Shown in pieces: positions 54,414-64,000 of a stretch of 64,000 bases of DNA (positions are counted from its first letter, which is position 1; every line of letters begins with the position of its first letter). The stretch comes from Streptantibioticus cattleyicolor NRRL 8057 = DSM 46488. GTDB lineage: Bacteria; Actinomycetota; Actinomycetes; Streptomycetales; Streptomycetaceae. The DNA lies in the NCBI RefSeq assembly GCF_000240165.1, contig NC_017586.1, forward strand, positions 3,968,001 through 4,032,000, in the 5' to 3' direction. The translations under genes and the position numbers were made by a program. The notes beneath the pieces are model-generated. The model was not told the origin of the DNA and searched no databases. It saw nothing but the letters and a program-made list of their open reading frames with translations.

Positions 54414-55283
54414 TTATTCCGTCGTTTCCACGGGGTGCGTTGTGCTCGCTTCGGCGCCGCCCTCGCCGAAGCGGGCCAGGGCGAGCGCGCCCAGGACGGC
54501 CAGGGCGTAACCGGCGATCGCCAGGCCGCCGAGTCCCTCGCGGGTGCGGTCGCCGAGCGCGAGCACGCCGACCAGGGCCGGGCCGATCGTCTCGCCGATC
54601 ACCATCCCGGCGGTGGCCGTGGTGACCGAGCCGCGTTGCAGCGCCGTGGTCAGCAGCAGGAACGCGGCGCCGCCGCCGACGAGCACGGCGTACGTCGCCG
54701 GGTTGGCCAGCAGGCCGTGCACCGTGAACGACGGGATCAGCCGCACCGCGACCGTCACCACCCCGAAGCCCAGGCCCGCGCCGAGGCCGAGCGCGGCGGC
54801 CCGGGCCCGTTCCGGCAGCCTGCCCGCGGCCACCCCGCCCAGCAGGATCACCACCGACGCGCCGAGCACGCCCCAGCGCAGCGTCGTGTCGCCCGCGCCG
54901 TGGCCCTCGGCGCCGGACGCCACCGCCAGCGCGCCGAGCCCGACGCAGACCACGGCCACCGCGCCCCACTCCGCCCGGCCCAGCCGGGTGTCCAGCATCC
55001 ACGACGCGACCACCGCCGTCACCGCCAGGCTCGCGGCGAGCGCCGCCCCGACCGCGTAGATCGGCACCGACCGCAGCGCCACGATCTCCAGCGCGAACCC
55101 GGCGCCGTCCAGCCCGAGGCCCAGCACGTACCACCCCTGCCGTACGGCTCGCATCAGCAGCCCGACGTCCACCCCTCCGCTGTCCCCGGCGCGGGTTGCC
55201 CGGCGCGCGGCGACGGCTTGGAAGACGGATGCGGTGCCGAAGCAGAGGGCGGCGCCGAGGGCAGAGAGGAGTCCGAGTAGCAC
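54414..55283 (-). CDS. EamA/DMT-superfamily transporter
   Basis: This 289-residue protein has about ten hydrophobic segments in two related halves (AALCFGTASVFQAVAAR at the start; GMVIGETIGPALVGVLALGD in the second half), typical of drug/metabolite exporters of the EamA family. Substrate unknown. GTG 55283 is the chosen start. Confidence 0.82.
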   Translation of the reverse strand: MLLGLLSALGAALCFGTASVFQAVAARRATRAGDSGGVDVGLLMRAVRQGWYVLGLGLDGAGFALEIVALRSVPIYAVGAALAASLAVTAVVASWMLDTRLGRAEWGAVAVVCVGLGALAVASGAEGHGAGDTTLRWGVLGASVVILLGGVAAGRLPERARAAALGLGAGLGFGVVTVAVRLIPSFTVHGLLANPATYAVLVGGGAAFLLLTTALQRGSVTTATAGMVIGETIGPALVGVLALGDRTREGLGGLAIAGYALAVLGALALARFGEGGAEASTTHPVETTE

Positions 55284-55297
55284 GCGTTGGAGCGTAA

Positions 55298-55372
55298 TCG
55301 CTCGCGCTGGCGCTCAGCGGGTTCGCTCGCGCTGGCGGTCAGCGGGTTCGCTCGCGCTGGCGGTCAGCCATT
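55298..55372. repeat. Three 25-bp tandem repeats
   Basis: Units begin TCGCTCGCGCTGGCGGTCAG and occupy 55298-55322, 55323-55347 and 55348-55372 with few differences. They lie 15 bp upstream of the EamA gene start. Confidence 0.9.
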
Positions 55373-55424
55373 ACGTGGTGGCCGGTGCCCCCGGGTCCCC
55401 GCTGCGCGCGGCTGGGGCCTGCCA

Positions 55425-55720
55425 TGTCGTGGTGGCCGTTTCCGCCCGTTTCAGGATGCCGGGGTGGCCCCGGTGGGCCCGGGGTGGTGGGGGAAACCCC
55501 GGTTCCCTGCTGGGCGCGGTTGCGCGAGCCACTGTCGTGGTGGCCGTTTCCGCCCGTTTCAGGATGCCGGGTGGCCCCGGCGGGCCCGGGGTGGTGGGGC
55601 AACCCCGGTTCCCCGTCTGAGCGCGGCGGCGCGAGCCACTGTCGTGGTGGCCGGTTGCGCCCGGTCCCGGGGCCCGGGGTGGCCCCGGCGGCCCGTCGGG
55701 GTGGGCGGGTGGGTGGGAGC
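55425..55720. repeat. Imperfect 108-bp minisatellite
   Basis: Units starting TGTCGTGGTGGCCGTTTCC occur at 55425, 55533 and (diverged) 55640, about 107-108 bp apart, each with GTTTCAGGATGCCGG and CCCGGGGTGGTGGGG blocks. A truncated unit precedes the array from about 55373. No gene supported. Confidence 0.85.
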
Positions 55721-55757
55721 GTCCTGGCCGGTGGGTGGGGGGTGGGGTTTTGGTTTG

Positions 55758-56137
55758 GTTCGGCACTGGGTGCGGTCGCCTACGGTGCGTTGGGGGTCGG
55801 GGGCGCGCCGGGGGTGACTCCTCGCTCCCCGTATCCGCCATAGTTGCGCTCCGGCTATTGGGTCGCTGCGGGGACACCCCCGGCACACCCCCTTGTGCCG
55901 TCGTGCGTGTGCCTCTCTTCGCGGGTGGGGGTGAGTGAGGAGGTTGGGGTGACCCCGGTCTTTTTCTCACCCCCTCCGTGCCGCAGCGCGGAACGATGCG
56001 GAACGGGGGCGTGCAGGGGTGTCCCCGCAGCGACCCAGTAGCCGGAGCCCAGCCTTGGCGGATACGGGGAGCGAGGAGTCACCCCGGAGGGCCCCCGGAC
56101 CCAAGGCAGACAGTGCGCATCCCGCACTGTACGAACA
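55758..56137. repeat. Giant imperfect inverted repeat (about 190-bp arms)
   Basis: The core arms 55811-55879 and 56017-56085 match at 64 of 69 positions. Weaker pairing continues outwards (GTTCG at 55758 against CGAAC ending at 56137) and inwards to a centre around GGGGTGACCCC at 55946-55956. It is non-coding and lies upstream of both the EamA and FUSC genes. It could be two copies of one intergenic element placed head to head. Confidence 0.85.
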
Positions 56138-56263
56138 CAGCCACGGGTGGGCGGGGGGAAACATTCAGTGACGCCAGCCACGACGGAACCGGGACCGGGG
56201 GAACCCCCAGGAGGTAATGGCTGACGGCCGGCGTCAGCGGAGGCGTGCGATGCTGTACGTGCT

Positions 56264-58579
56264 GTGAGCAGCCAGAAGAGTCGGGAGTGCGGCGGCGGGA
56301 TGACGGTTAGCGGGCGGGTACGGGATTGGGTGGCGGCGGTCTGGGACCGATTCTCCGCATCGGATCCAGGGTTGCTGCGTCTGATGGCCGGGTTGCGCAC
56401 GGTGGGCGCGATCGCGCTGACGCTGTTCGCGCTGGCGTTGCTGGACACGCCGGTGAACCACCTCGTCGCGGGCGCGATGGCGGCCATGGCCGCGACGTTC
56501 GCGATCAGCGAGCGTCGGGTGAGCGGGCAGGCGATCACGCTGGCGCTCGGCTGGCCGACCGCGTTGGCCGCGATGACGCTGGGCGCGGTGCTCAACGGTG
56601 ACCGGATCGCCGGTGACGTGTTCTTCGTGGTGCTGATCGCGGGCGCGGTGTACGCCCGCAGGTTCGGCGATCGGGGGACCGCGCTCGGGGTGATCGGCTT
56701 TCAGGTCTACTTCATCTCGCTGTTCGTGCGGGCGCGTCCGGCCGGGTTGTGGTCGCTGTTCGTGACGTTGTCGGTGGCGTTCGCGTGTGCCGCGTTCGTA
56801 CGGTTCGCGGTGGTGCCGGCCACGCCGGAAGGGGCGTTGGTGCGGTTGCGCCGGGCGTTCCGGGCGCGGTTGGCGCAGGTGGTGGACACCCAGCGGGAGC
56901 TGGTGGACATCGAGCCGGAGCGGCTGGAGAAGGGCGTCGCGCAGTTGCGGCGGGACACCGCGCGGCTGCACGAGTGCGCGCTGATGATCCAGGGCCGGCT
57001 GGAGGACGGTACGCGGGACGAGGCCGCGGCGGCGCTGGTGCAGCGCCGGATCGCGGACGCCGAGATCGCGGCGGAGCGGCTGGGGGTGCTGCTGCTCAAG
57101 GCGCGTTCGTACGAGGGCGCCGACACGCTCACGTTGCACCTGCCGGACGTGGCGCTGGCGGCCTCGTCGACGCCGGTGCGGCGGGAGGACGAGACGACGC
57201 GGCTGCTCCGGCGCGACCTGGGGTCGCTGCATCTGCTGATCACCCGCCTGGCACCGGAGGACCGGGGCGCCGGGGTGGCCGTGCTGCGCAACCGGCTGCT
57301 GAGCTACCGCGACGAGGACAACCTGCCGCGGGCCTCCCTCGCCGTCCAGGACGTCTTCCGGGGCATCGGCGAGCTGGCCCGCGCGGTGCTGGGCCTGCGG
57401 CTGGCCTTCGACGGGCCGCAGGACGAGTCGGACGACACGCCCGAGACGACCAGGTCGCGCGAGGAGTTCGAGGCGGAGGACGCCTCGATGAGCGCCACCC
57501 GTGAGGAGCCGGAGGCCGAGGAGGAGCCCAAGGGGCTGAACCGGCCGACGACCCGGGCGGCGTTCCAGGTGGCCGTCGGCTCCACGCTGGCGATCGTGGG
57601 CGGGGAGTTCCTGTCCGCGCAGCGCTGGTACTGGGCGGTGCTCACCTGCTGGGTGGTCTTCCTCAACACCACGTCCACCGGCGAGATCCTGGTCAAGGGG
57701 TACCGGCGGCTGATCGGTACGGTCGCCGGGGTGGTCGCGGGTGTGCTGCTGGCCGGGCTGGTGGGTCACCACACGTGGACGGCGTTCGCGCTGGCGCTGC
57801 TGTGCGTGTTCGGGATGTTCTTCACCGCGCCGTTGTCGTACGCGCTGATGTCGTTCTTCGTCACGGCGATGCTGGGGTTGCTGTACACGTTGCTGAACAC
57901 GTACAGCCTCGCGGTGCTGGTTCTGCGGATCGAGGAGACGGCGCTGGGGGCGTCGTGCGGGATCATCGCCGCGTTCCTGGTGCTGCCGGTGCGTACGCAT
58001 CACCACACGGACCAGCAGTTGCGGGAGGTGCTGACCCGGCTGCGGGAGGTCGCCTCGGCGGCGGTGGACCAGCTCAGCGGTGGGACCGCGGGTGATCTGC
58101 TCGACCTGTCGCGGGAGTTGGACACCGCGCTGGACGATCTGCGGCGTTCCACGCGGCCGTTGACGCATCCGATCACGCCGTTGCGGGTGCGCAGGCGTAC
58201 GGCGCGCTATCTGGTCGGGCTGCTGGAAACGTGCGCGTACCACGCCCGGGCGCTGGCGGCCACGGCCGAACTCGTCCCCTACAGCAAGCGGATAGCGGCC
58301 GATCCGCGGCTGAAGCGGGCCGGCGAACGCATCGAACGCAACCTCGGCGTCCTCATCGCCCACCTCGGCGACGAGCGCGCCGAGGGCGAGGTGGAGTCCG
58401 GCGCGAGCATCGCCGCGATGCTGGAGAGCGGCAGCACGGAGGTGATCCGTCCGGGGACGGTCACCTTCCGCGTGCTGCGGCACCTGCAGCGGCTGGACGA
58501 GGGCGTGGCGGGGCTGGCGCGGCCGTTGTGCGTGCCGGTGGCGAGGGGCGACCGCCCGGCCGAACGCCACGTGGCGTAA
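56264..58579 (+). CDS. FUSC family membrane protein
   Basis: This 771-residue protein has the two-halves layout of FUSC/YccS/aromatic acid exporter proteins: a first helix bundle (residues about 40-190), a helical cytoplasmic region, then a second bundle from about residue 430 (VAVGSTLAIVGGEFLSAQRW, LIGTVAGVVAGVLLAGLVGH, LLCVFGMFFTAPLSYALMSF) and a helical C-terminus. It may export small aromatic or toxic compounds. The start is uncertain: GTG 56264 or ATG 56300. Confidence 0.85.
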   Translation: MSSQKSRECGGGMTVSGRVRDWVAAVWDRFSASDPGLLRLMAGLRTVGAIALTLFALALLDTPVNHLVAGAMAAMAATFAISERRVSGQAITLALGWPTALAAMTLGAVLNGDRIAGDVFFVVLIAGAVYARRFGDRGTALGVIGFQVYFISLFVRARPAGLWSLFVTLSVAFACAAFVRFAVVPATPEGALVRLRRAFRARLAQVVDTQRELVDIEPERLEKGVAQLRRDTARLHECALMIQGRLEDGTRDEAAAALVQRRIADAEIAAERLGVLLLKARSYEGADTLTLHLPDVALAASSTPVRREDETTRLLRRDLGSLHLLITRLAPEDRGAGVAVLRNRLLSYRDEDNLPRASLAVQDVFRGIGELARAVLGLRLAFDGPQDESDDTPETTRSREEFEAEDASMSATREEPEAEEEPKGLNRPTTRAAFQVAVGSTLAIVGGEFLSAQRWYWAVLTCWVVFLNTTSTGEILVKGYRRLIGTVAGVVAGVLLAGLVGHHTWTAFALALLCVFGMFFTAPLSYALMSFFVTAMLGLLYTLLNTYSLAVLVLRIEETALGASCGIIAAFLVLPVRTHHHTDQQLREVLTRLREVASAAVDQLSGGTAGDLLDLSRELDTALDDLRRSTRPLTHPITPLRVRRRTARYLVGLLETCAYHARALAATAELVPYSKRIAADPRLKRAGERIERNLGVLIAHLGDERAEGEVESGASIAAMLESGSTEVIRPGTVTFRVLRHLQRLDEGVAGLARPLCVPVARGDRPAERHVA

Positions 58580-58605
58580 CCGTCCCACGGAACGGGAGCC
58601 GGGGC

Positions 58606-58620
58606 CGGGGCTCAGCCCCG
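58606..58620. terminator. Hairpin between convergent FUSC and rocD genes
   Basis: CGGGGC-TCA-GCCCCG (58606-58620), followed by further GC-rich inverted repeats up to the rocD stop; likely terminates both genes. Confidence 0.55.
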
Positions 58621-58685
58621 TTGCCCCTGGCCCCTCCGGGCCGGGGAACCTCCGGCCCCCCGGCCCCCTCCCCGGCCCGCCGCGC

Positions 58686-59900
58686 TCAGGACTCCAGCGT
58701 CTCGCGGAGGCGGGCCAGGCCCCAGTCGAGGTCTTCCTTGGAGATGACCAGGGGTGGGGCGATGCGGATGGTGGAGCCGTGGGTGTCCTTGACGAGGACG
58801 CCGTGGTCGAGGAGGCGTTCGGAGAGTTGGCGGCCGGTGCCGTGGCCGGGGGAGATGTCGATGCCGGCCCACAGGCCGCGACCGCGTACGGCGTCGATGG
58901 CGCCGCCGCCGACGAGGGAGTTGAGTTCGGCGTGGAGGTGGTCGCCGAGGGCGGCGGCGTGTTCCTGGTATTCGCCGGTGCGGAGCATGGCGATGACTTC
59001 GAGGGCGACGGCGCAGGCGAGGGGGTTGCCGCCGAAGGTGGAGCCGTGTTCGCCGGGGCGGTAGACGCCGAGCACCTCGTCGGAGGAGACGACGGCGGAG
59101 ACGGGGACGACGCCGCCGCCGAGGGCCTTGCCGAGGACGTACATGTCGGGGACGACGCCCTCGTGTTCGCAGGCGAAGGTGCGGCCGGTGCGGCCGAGGC
59201 CGGACTGGATCTCGTCGGCGATCAGCAGTACGCCGCGCTCGGCGGTGAGCCGCCGGACCTCGGGCAGGTAGCCCGGCGGCGGTACCCGGACCCCCGACTC
59301 GCCCTGGATCGGCTCCAGCAGCACCGCGACCGTCCCGTCGGTCAGCGCGGCCCGCAGCGCGGCGATGTCGCCGTAGGGGACGACGTCGAAGCCGGGGGTG
59401 TAGGGGCCGAAGTCGGCGCGGGCCTCGGGGTCGGTGGAGAAGCTGACGATGGTGGTGGTGCGGCCGTGGAAGTTGTCGGCGGCCACCACGATCCTGGCCT
59501 GCCCGTCGGGCACGCCCTTGACCCGGTAACCCCACTTGCGGGCGGTCTTGACGGCGGTCTCCACCGCCTCGGCGCCAGTGTTCATGGGCAGCACCCGTTC
59601 CATGCCGCACAGGTCGGCCAACTCCGCGCAGAACGCGGCGAAACGGTCGTGGTGGAAGGCGCGGGAGGTGAGGGTGACCCGGTCGAGCTGGGCCTTGGCG
59701 GCGGCGATCAGCCGCGGGTTGCGGTGGCCGAAGTTGAGCGCCGAGTACCCGGCGAGCAGGTCGAGGTAGCGGCGTCCCTCGACGTCGGTCATCCAGGCGC
59801 CCTCCGCGGAGGAGACGACGACCGGCAACGGGTGGTAGTTGTGGGCGCTGTGCTCGTCCGCGCGCCTGATCAGCTCCGCGGTGGTGTGGTGCGAGGTCAC
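58686..59900 (-). CDS. rocD: Ornithine aminotransferase
   Basis: This 404-residue class-III PLP aminotransferase converts ornithine and 2-oxoglutarate to glutamate semialdehyde and glutamate. Motifs are [48 protein letters not shown] and the PLP lysine in [18 protein letters not shown] (about residue 260). GTG 59900 gives the family start [20 protein letters not shown]. Divergent from glyA. Confidence 0.93.
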   Translation of the reverse strand: MTSHHTTAELIRRADEHSAHNYHPLPVVVSSAEGAWMTDVEGRRYLDLLAGYSALNFGHRNPRLIAAAKAQLDRVTLTSRAFHHDRFAAFCAELADLCGMERVLPMNTGAEAVETAVKTARKWGYRVKGVPDGQARIVVAADNFHGRTTTIVSFSTDPEARADFGPYTPGFDVVPYGDIAALRAALTDGTVAVLLEPIQGESGVRVPPPGYLPEVRRLTAERGVLLIADEIQSGLGRTGRTFACEHEGVVPDMYVLGKALGGGVVPVSAVVSSDEVLGVYRPGEHGSTFGGNPLACAVALEVIAMLRTGEYQEHAAALGDHLHAELNSLVGGGAIDAVRGRGLWAGIDISPGHGTGRQLSERLLDHGVLVKDTHGSTIRIAPPLVISKEDLDWGLARLRETLES

Positions 59901-60058
59901 CGGTGCACTCCGATCGTCGGGCCGTCGCCGCGCGCCGCCGGGCACCGTCGGACAGCGGGTGTTGCCGACGAACGCGGCTTTGATCTCTCTTTCTATCGCC
60001 GCGCGTCCGGTTCGTGAAGAGAACGTCCGGTACCGCCGCGCGGGCGCCCCGCCCCGGC

Positions 60059-60064
60059 TAGAGT
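60059..60064 (+). promoter_or_regulatory. -10-like box for glyA
   Basis: TAGAGT at 60059-60064 fits the TAnnnT -10 consensus and would start the transcript around 60071, exactly at the 5' edge of the ZTP aptamer. I find no clear -35. Confidence 0.4.
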
Positions 60065-60070
60065 GGAACG

Positions 60071-60197
60071 GCGTACACCGCGACTGGCGCAGCGGGGAGG
60101 CCACCCCGAGGGAGCGGTACGCGGCCGTGCCCCGCGCGGCCCTCACGCGGTGCCGCCCGCCTGGGCACCGGGTCCGTTCCGCCCGACGACGACCCGG
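60071..60197 (+). ncRNA. ZTP riboswitch (pfl motif) controlling glyA
   Basis: P1 forms between GTAC(A)CCG (60073-60080) and CGGTAC (60115-60120). Inside are the conserved CGACTGGCG (60081-60089), P2 GGGG/CCCC (60094-60097 with 60103-60106) and GGGAGCG (60110-60116). After a linker the second conserved part CGCCTGGGCA lies at 60158-60167. These are the core nucleotides of the ZTP/ZMP aptamer. A 7-bp stem (60168-60174 with 60191-60197) pairs into the glyA Shine-Dalgarno GGAGG, suggesting translational control. Confidence 0.85.
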
Positions 60198-60205
60198 AGG
60201 CCGCC

Positions 60206-61477
<1,272 letters not shown>

Positions 61478-61608
61478 CCGGCAGCACCCGAGCCCGGTCC
61501 GCCCGCCCTCCGACCAGCGCGGGGGCGCGCGGGCCGAGGCCCGGCGCGGTGCGGCGCGCCGGGGGCGGCCGGGGCGCCATGGCGTGTCGGAGCGGGGCGC
61601 GGACCTGA

Positions 61609-62649
<1,041 letters not shown>

Positions 62650-62782
62650 CGGCGGGCCCCGGCCGGCGGTACCGTCCCGGTCCACCGGCCGGACGCCCCG
62701 CACCACCCACACCCTCACAGGCGGCGCGCGGCCGGCGCCGTCCGACCACGTCCGGGAGGCAGCCACGAAAGGGGAGAGCGCA

Positions 62783-63364
62783 GTGGAGACCTGCACGATC
62801 GGCGTGTCGATCGCGGTGCCGGAGCCGCACGGCAGCCTGCTTCAGCGGTGCCGGGCCGGTTTCGGCGACCCGGCCGCCCACGCCATCCCCTCCCACATCA
62901 CGCTGCTGCCGCCCACCGAGGTCACCCCGGCCGAGCTGCCCGCCTTCCGCGAGCACCTGGCCAAGGTTGCCGAGGCCGGCCGGCCCTTCCGGCTCCGGCT
63001 GGACGGCACCGGCACCTTCCGGCCGCTGTCCCCGGTGGTCTTCGTCCGGCTCACCCGGGGCACCGCCGAATGCACCCGGCTCCAGGAACTCGTCCGCTCC
63101 GGCCCCGTCGCCCGCGACCTCCAGTTCCCCTACCACCCGCACGTCACCATCGCCCACGGCACCCCCGAGGAGGCGATGGACCGGGCCGAGCGGGAGCTGG
63201 CCCGCTTCCGCGCCGAGTGGACGGTGGGTGGCTTCAGCCTGTACGAGCAGGGCGGGGACGGGGTGTGGCGGATGATGTGCGAATACCCGTTCGGCCCCTG
63301 GCCGAACGGCGGCGTCCCGCAACAACCGGGCCGGCCGACCGCGGTGGCGTTTCCGCATTCGTAG
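62783..63364 (+). CDS. 2'-5' RNA ligase/2H phosphoesterase family protein
   Basis: This 193-residue protein has the two His-x-Thr motifs of the 2H phosphoesterase superfamily: SHITLLPPTEV (about residue 37) and HPHVTIAHG (about 118). Such proteins cleave or ligate 2'-5' or cyclic phosphodiester bonds; the substrate here is unknown. GTG 62783 follows GGGGAGAGCG. It lies between trpS and the YihY-like gene, all on the same strand. Confidence 0.9.
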   Translation: METCTIGVSIAVPEPHGSLLQRCRAGFGDPAAHAIPSHITLLPPTEVTPAELPAFREHLAKVAEAGRPFRLRLDGTGTFRPLSPVVFVRLTRGTAECTRLQELVRSGPVARDLQFPYHPHVTIAHGTPEEAMDRAERELARFRAEWTVGGFSLYEQGGDGVWRMMCEYPFGPWPNGGVPQQPGRPTAVAFPHS

Positions 63365-63426
63365 CGGCCGGGCGCCGGCCGGGTGGGTGCAGGTGTGCGG
63401 GCGGTTACTCAGGGTAGGCGTCGATC

Positions 63427-64000
63427 ATGGATTGGTTGACGCGGCTGCCGGGGGTCGGGCCGTGGGTGGGGCGGGGGATGCGGACGCACGCGTGGCGGGC
63501 GTTCGAGCACGCGCAGCGGGCGCAGTGGGGGCGGTTGGCGGCGGCGATCACGTTCAGCAGTTTCATCGCGCTGTTCCCGCTGATCACGCTGGGGGCGGCG
63601 ATCGGCGCGGCGGTGCTGACCGACGGGCAGTTGCACACCCTTGAGCACAAGCTCAACCAGCAGATCCCCGGGCTCTCCCAGCAGGTCGACATCGCCGGGC
63701 TGGCCGCCAACGCCGGGACCGTGGGCCTGATCGCGGCCGCGGCGCTGCTGCTCACCGGTGTCGGGTGGATCGGTCAGCTCCGCGGCTGCCTGCGGGCGGT
63801 GTGGGAACGGGACGACGAGGGACAGAACCCGCTGGTGCGCAAGGGCCTCGACGCCCTGATCCTGGTCGGCCTCGGGCTGGTCGGCGCCGCCTCCCTGGGC
63901 GGCTCCGCCTACGCCACCAGCGCGGTGGGCCGCTCCGCCCAGTACGCCGGGGTCAGCGGGGCCGGCGTCGGCGGCGTCCTGCTGACCGCCGTCGGCTTCC
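63427..64000 (+). CDS. YihY/BrkB family inner-membrane protein (partial, runs off the window)
   Basis: From ATG 63427 an open frame without stop continues to the window end. It translates to MDWLTRLPGVGPWVGRGMRT, then RAQWGRLAAAITFSSFIALF, LITLGAAIGAAVLTDGQL, LIAAAALLLTGVGWIGQLRG and ALILVGLGLVGAASLGGSAY. This is the pattern of the YihY/virulence factor BrkB (UPF0761) family: an N-terminal amphipathic part, then membrane helices. The gene continues beyond position 64000. Function of the family is unclear; it is not a ribonuclease despite older naming. Confidence 0.85.
   Translation, partial: MDWLTRLPGVGPWVGRGMRTHAWRAFEHAQRAQWGRLAAAITFSSFIALFPLITLGAAIGAAVLTDGQLHTLEHKLNQQIPGLSQQVDIAGLAANAGTVGLIAAAALLLTGVGWIGQLRGCLRAVWERDDEGQNPLVRKGLDALILVGLGLVGAASLGGSAYATSAVGRSAQYAGVSGAGVGGVLLTAVGF

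Noticed and set aside
55371-56595. Several open frames in the 55-56 kb repeat region
   Set aside because: They read through minisatellite units and both arms of the palindrome; identical peptides on both arms (GVTPRSPYPP) reflect the DNA repeat, not genes.

Overview
The window is a very GC-rich chromosomal segment with strong codon bias, GTG starts, 4-bp stop/start overlaps and families typical of Streptomyces (XRE-DUF397 pairs, RsbW-like ATPases, DUF3017, DUF6350, lactococcin-972-type bacteriocin). The order sucCD - purNH - folD - mdh - betaine genes - glyA - trpS also resembles the conserved core of Streptomyces chromosomes as I remember it. I call it Streptomyces or a close relative; the species is not determinable by eye.

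Layout. 1-111: tail of a cobalamin-binding mutase subunit. 436-8293: a divergent five-gene locus. On the minus strand lie a SWIM zinc-finger gene and a DUF5691 gene; on the plus strand a MoxR-type AAA ATPase, a DUF5682 gene and a VWA gene. Both sides are headed by copies of the LexA-independent DNA-damage promoter motif (TTGTCAGTGGC-N6-TAnnnT). This is the best candidate for a poorly described system here. 8409-10464: two secreted low-complexity proteins. 10821-12898: sucCD. 13071-14450: a frameshifted DUF6350 membrane-protein gene. 15867-18163: purN-purH. 19045-20341: folD and DUF3017. 20544-22177: two related HTH/membrane-anchor proteins. 22384-23373: mdh. 23526-26756: three genes of unknown function, two of which share a Gly-rich GG(S/H)xxGGAxAxG motif. 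26900-34098: a complete choline-to-glycine-betaine operon (dehydrogenases plus ABC uptake).

34130-37593 holds small regulators and enzymes (AraC, VOC, AhpD-like, a lipoprotein, an LLM oxidoreductase). 37802-53039 is an accessory region. It contains an ABC transporter of the type associated with lactococcin-972 bacteriocins and two near-identical 869-bp IS5-like elements in opposite orientation (41061-41929 and 50088-50956). The 8.2 kb they enclose carries a lactococcin-972-like bacteriocin gene, an IS630-family element, an XRE-TPR regulator, a serine-recombinase-like protein with Cys at the catalytic Ser position, a kinase-like phosphotransferase and an RsbW-like ATPase. All three insertions sit in CTAG sites. 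Just outside the right copy lies an XRE-DUF397 pair; the IS appears to have landed between it and its divergent ATPase partner.

53048-56263 holds membrane and SnoaL-like genes, then a repeat-rich intergenic region: 25-bp tandem repeats, a roughly 108-bp minisatellite and a giant imperfect inverted repeat of about 380 bp. 56264-64000 returns to core genes: a FUSC-family protein, rocD, glyA preceded by a well-conserved ZTP riboswitch, trpS, a 2'-5' RNA ligase-like protein, and the start of a YihY/BrkB-family membrane protein cut by the window edge. PurH (which consumes ZMP/AICAR), FolD and the ZTP-controlled GlyA form a coherent one-carbon/purine theme across the window.
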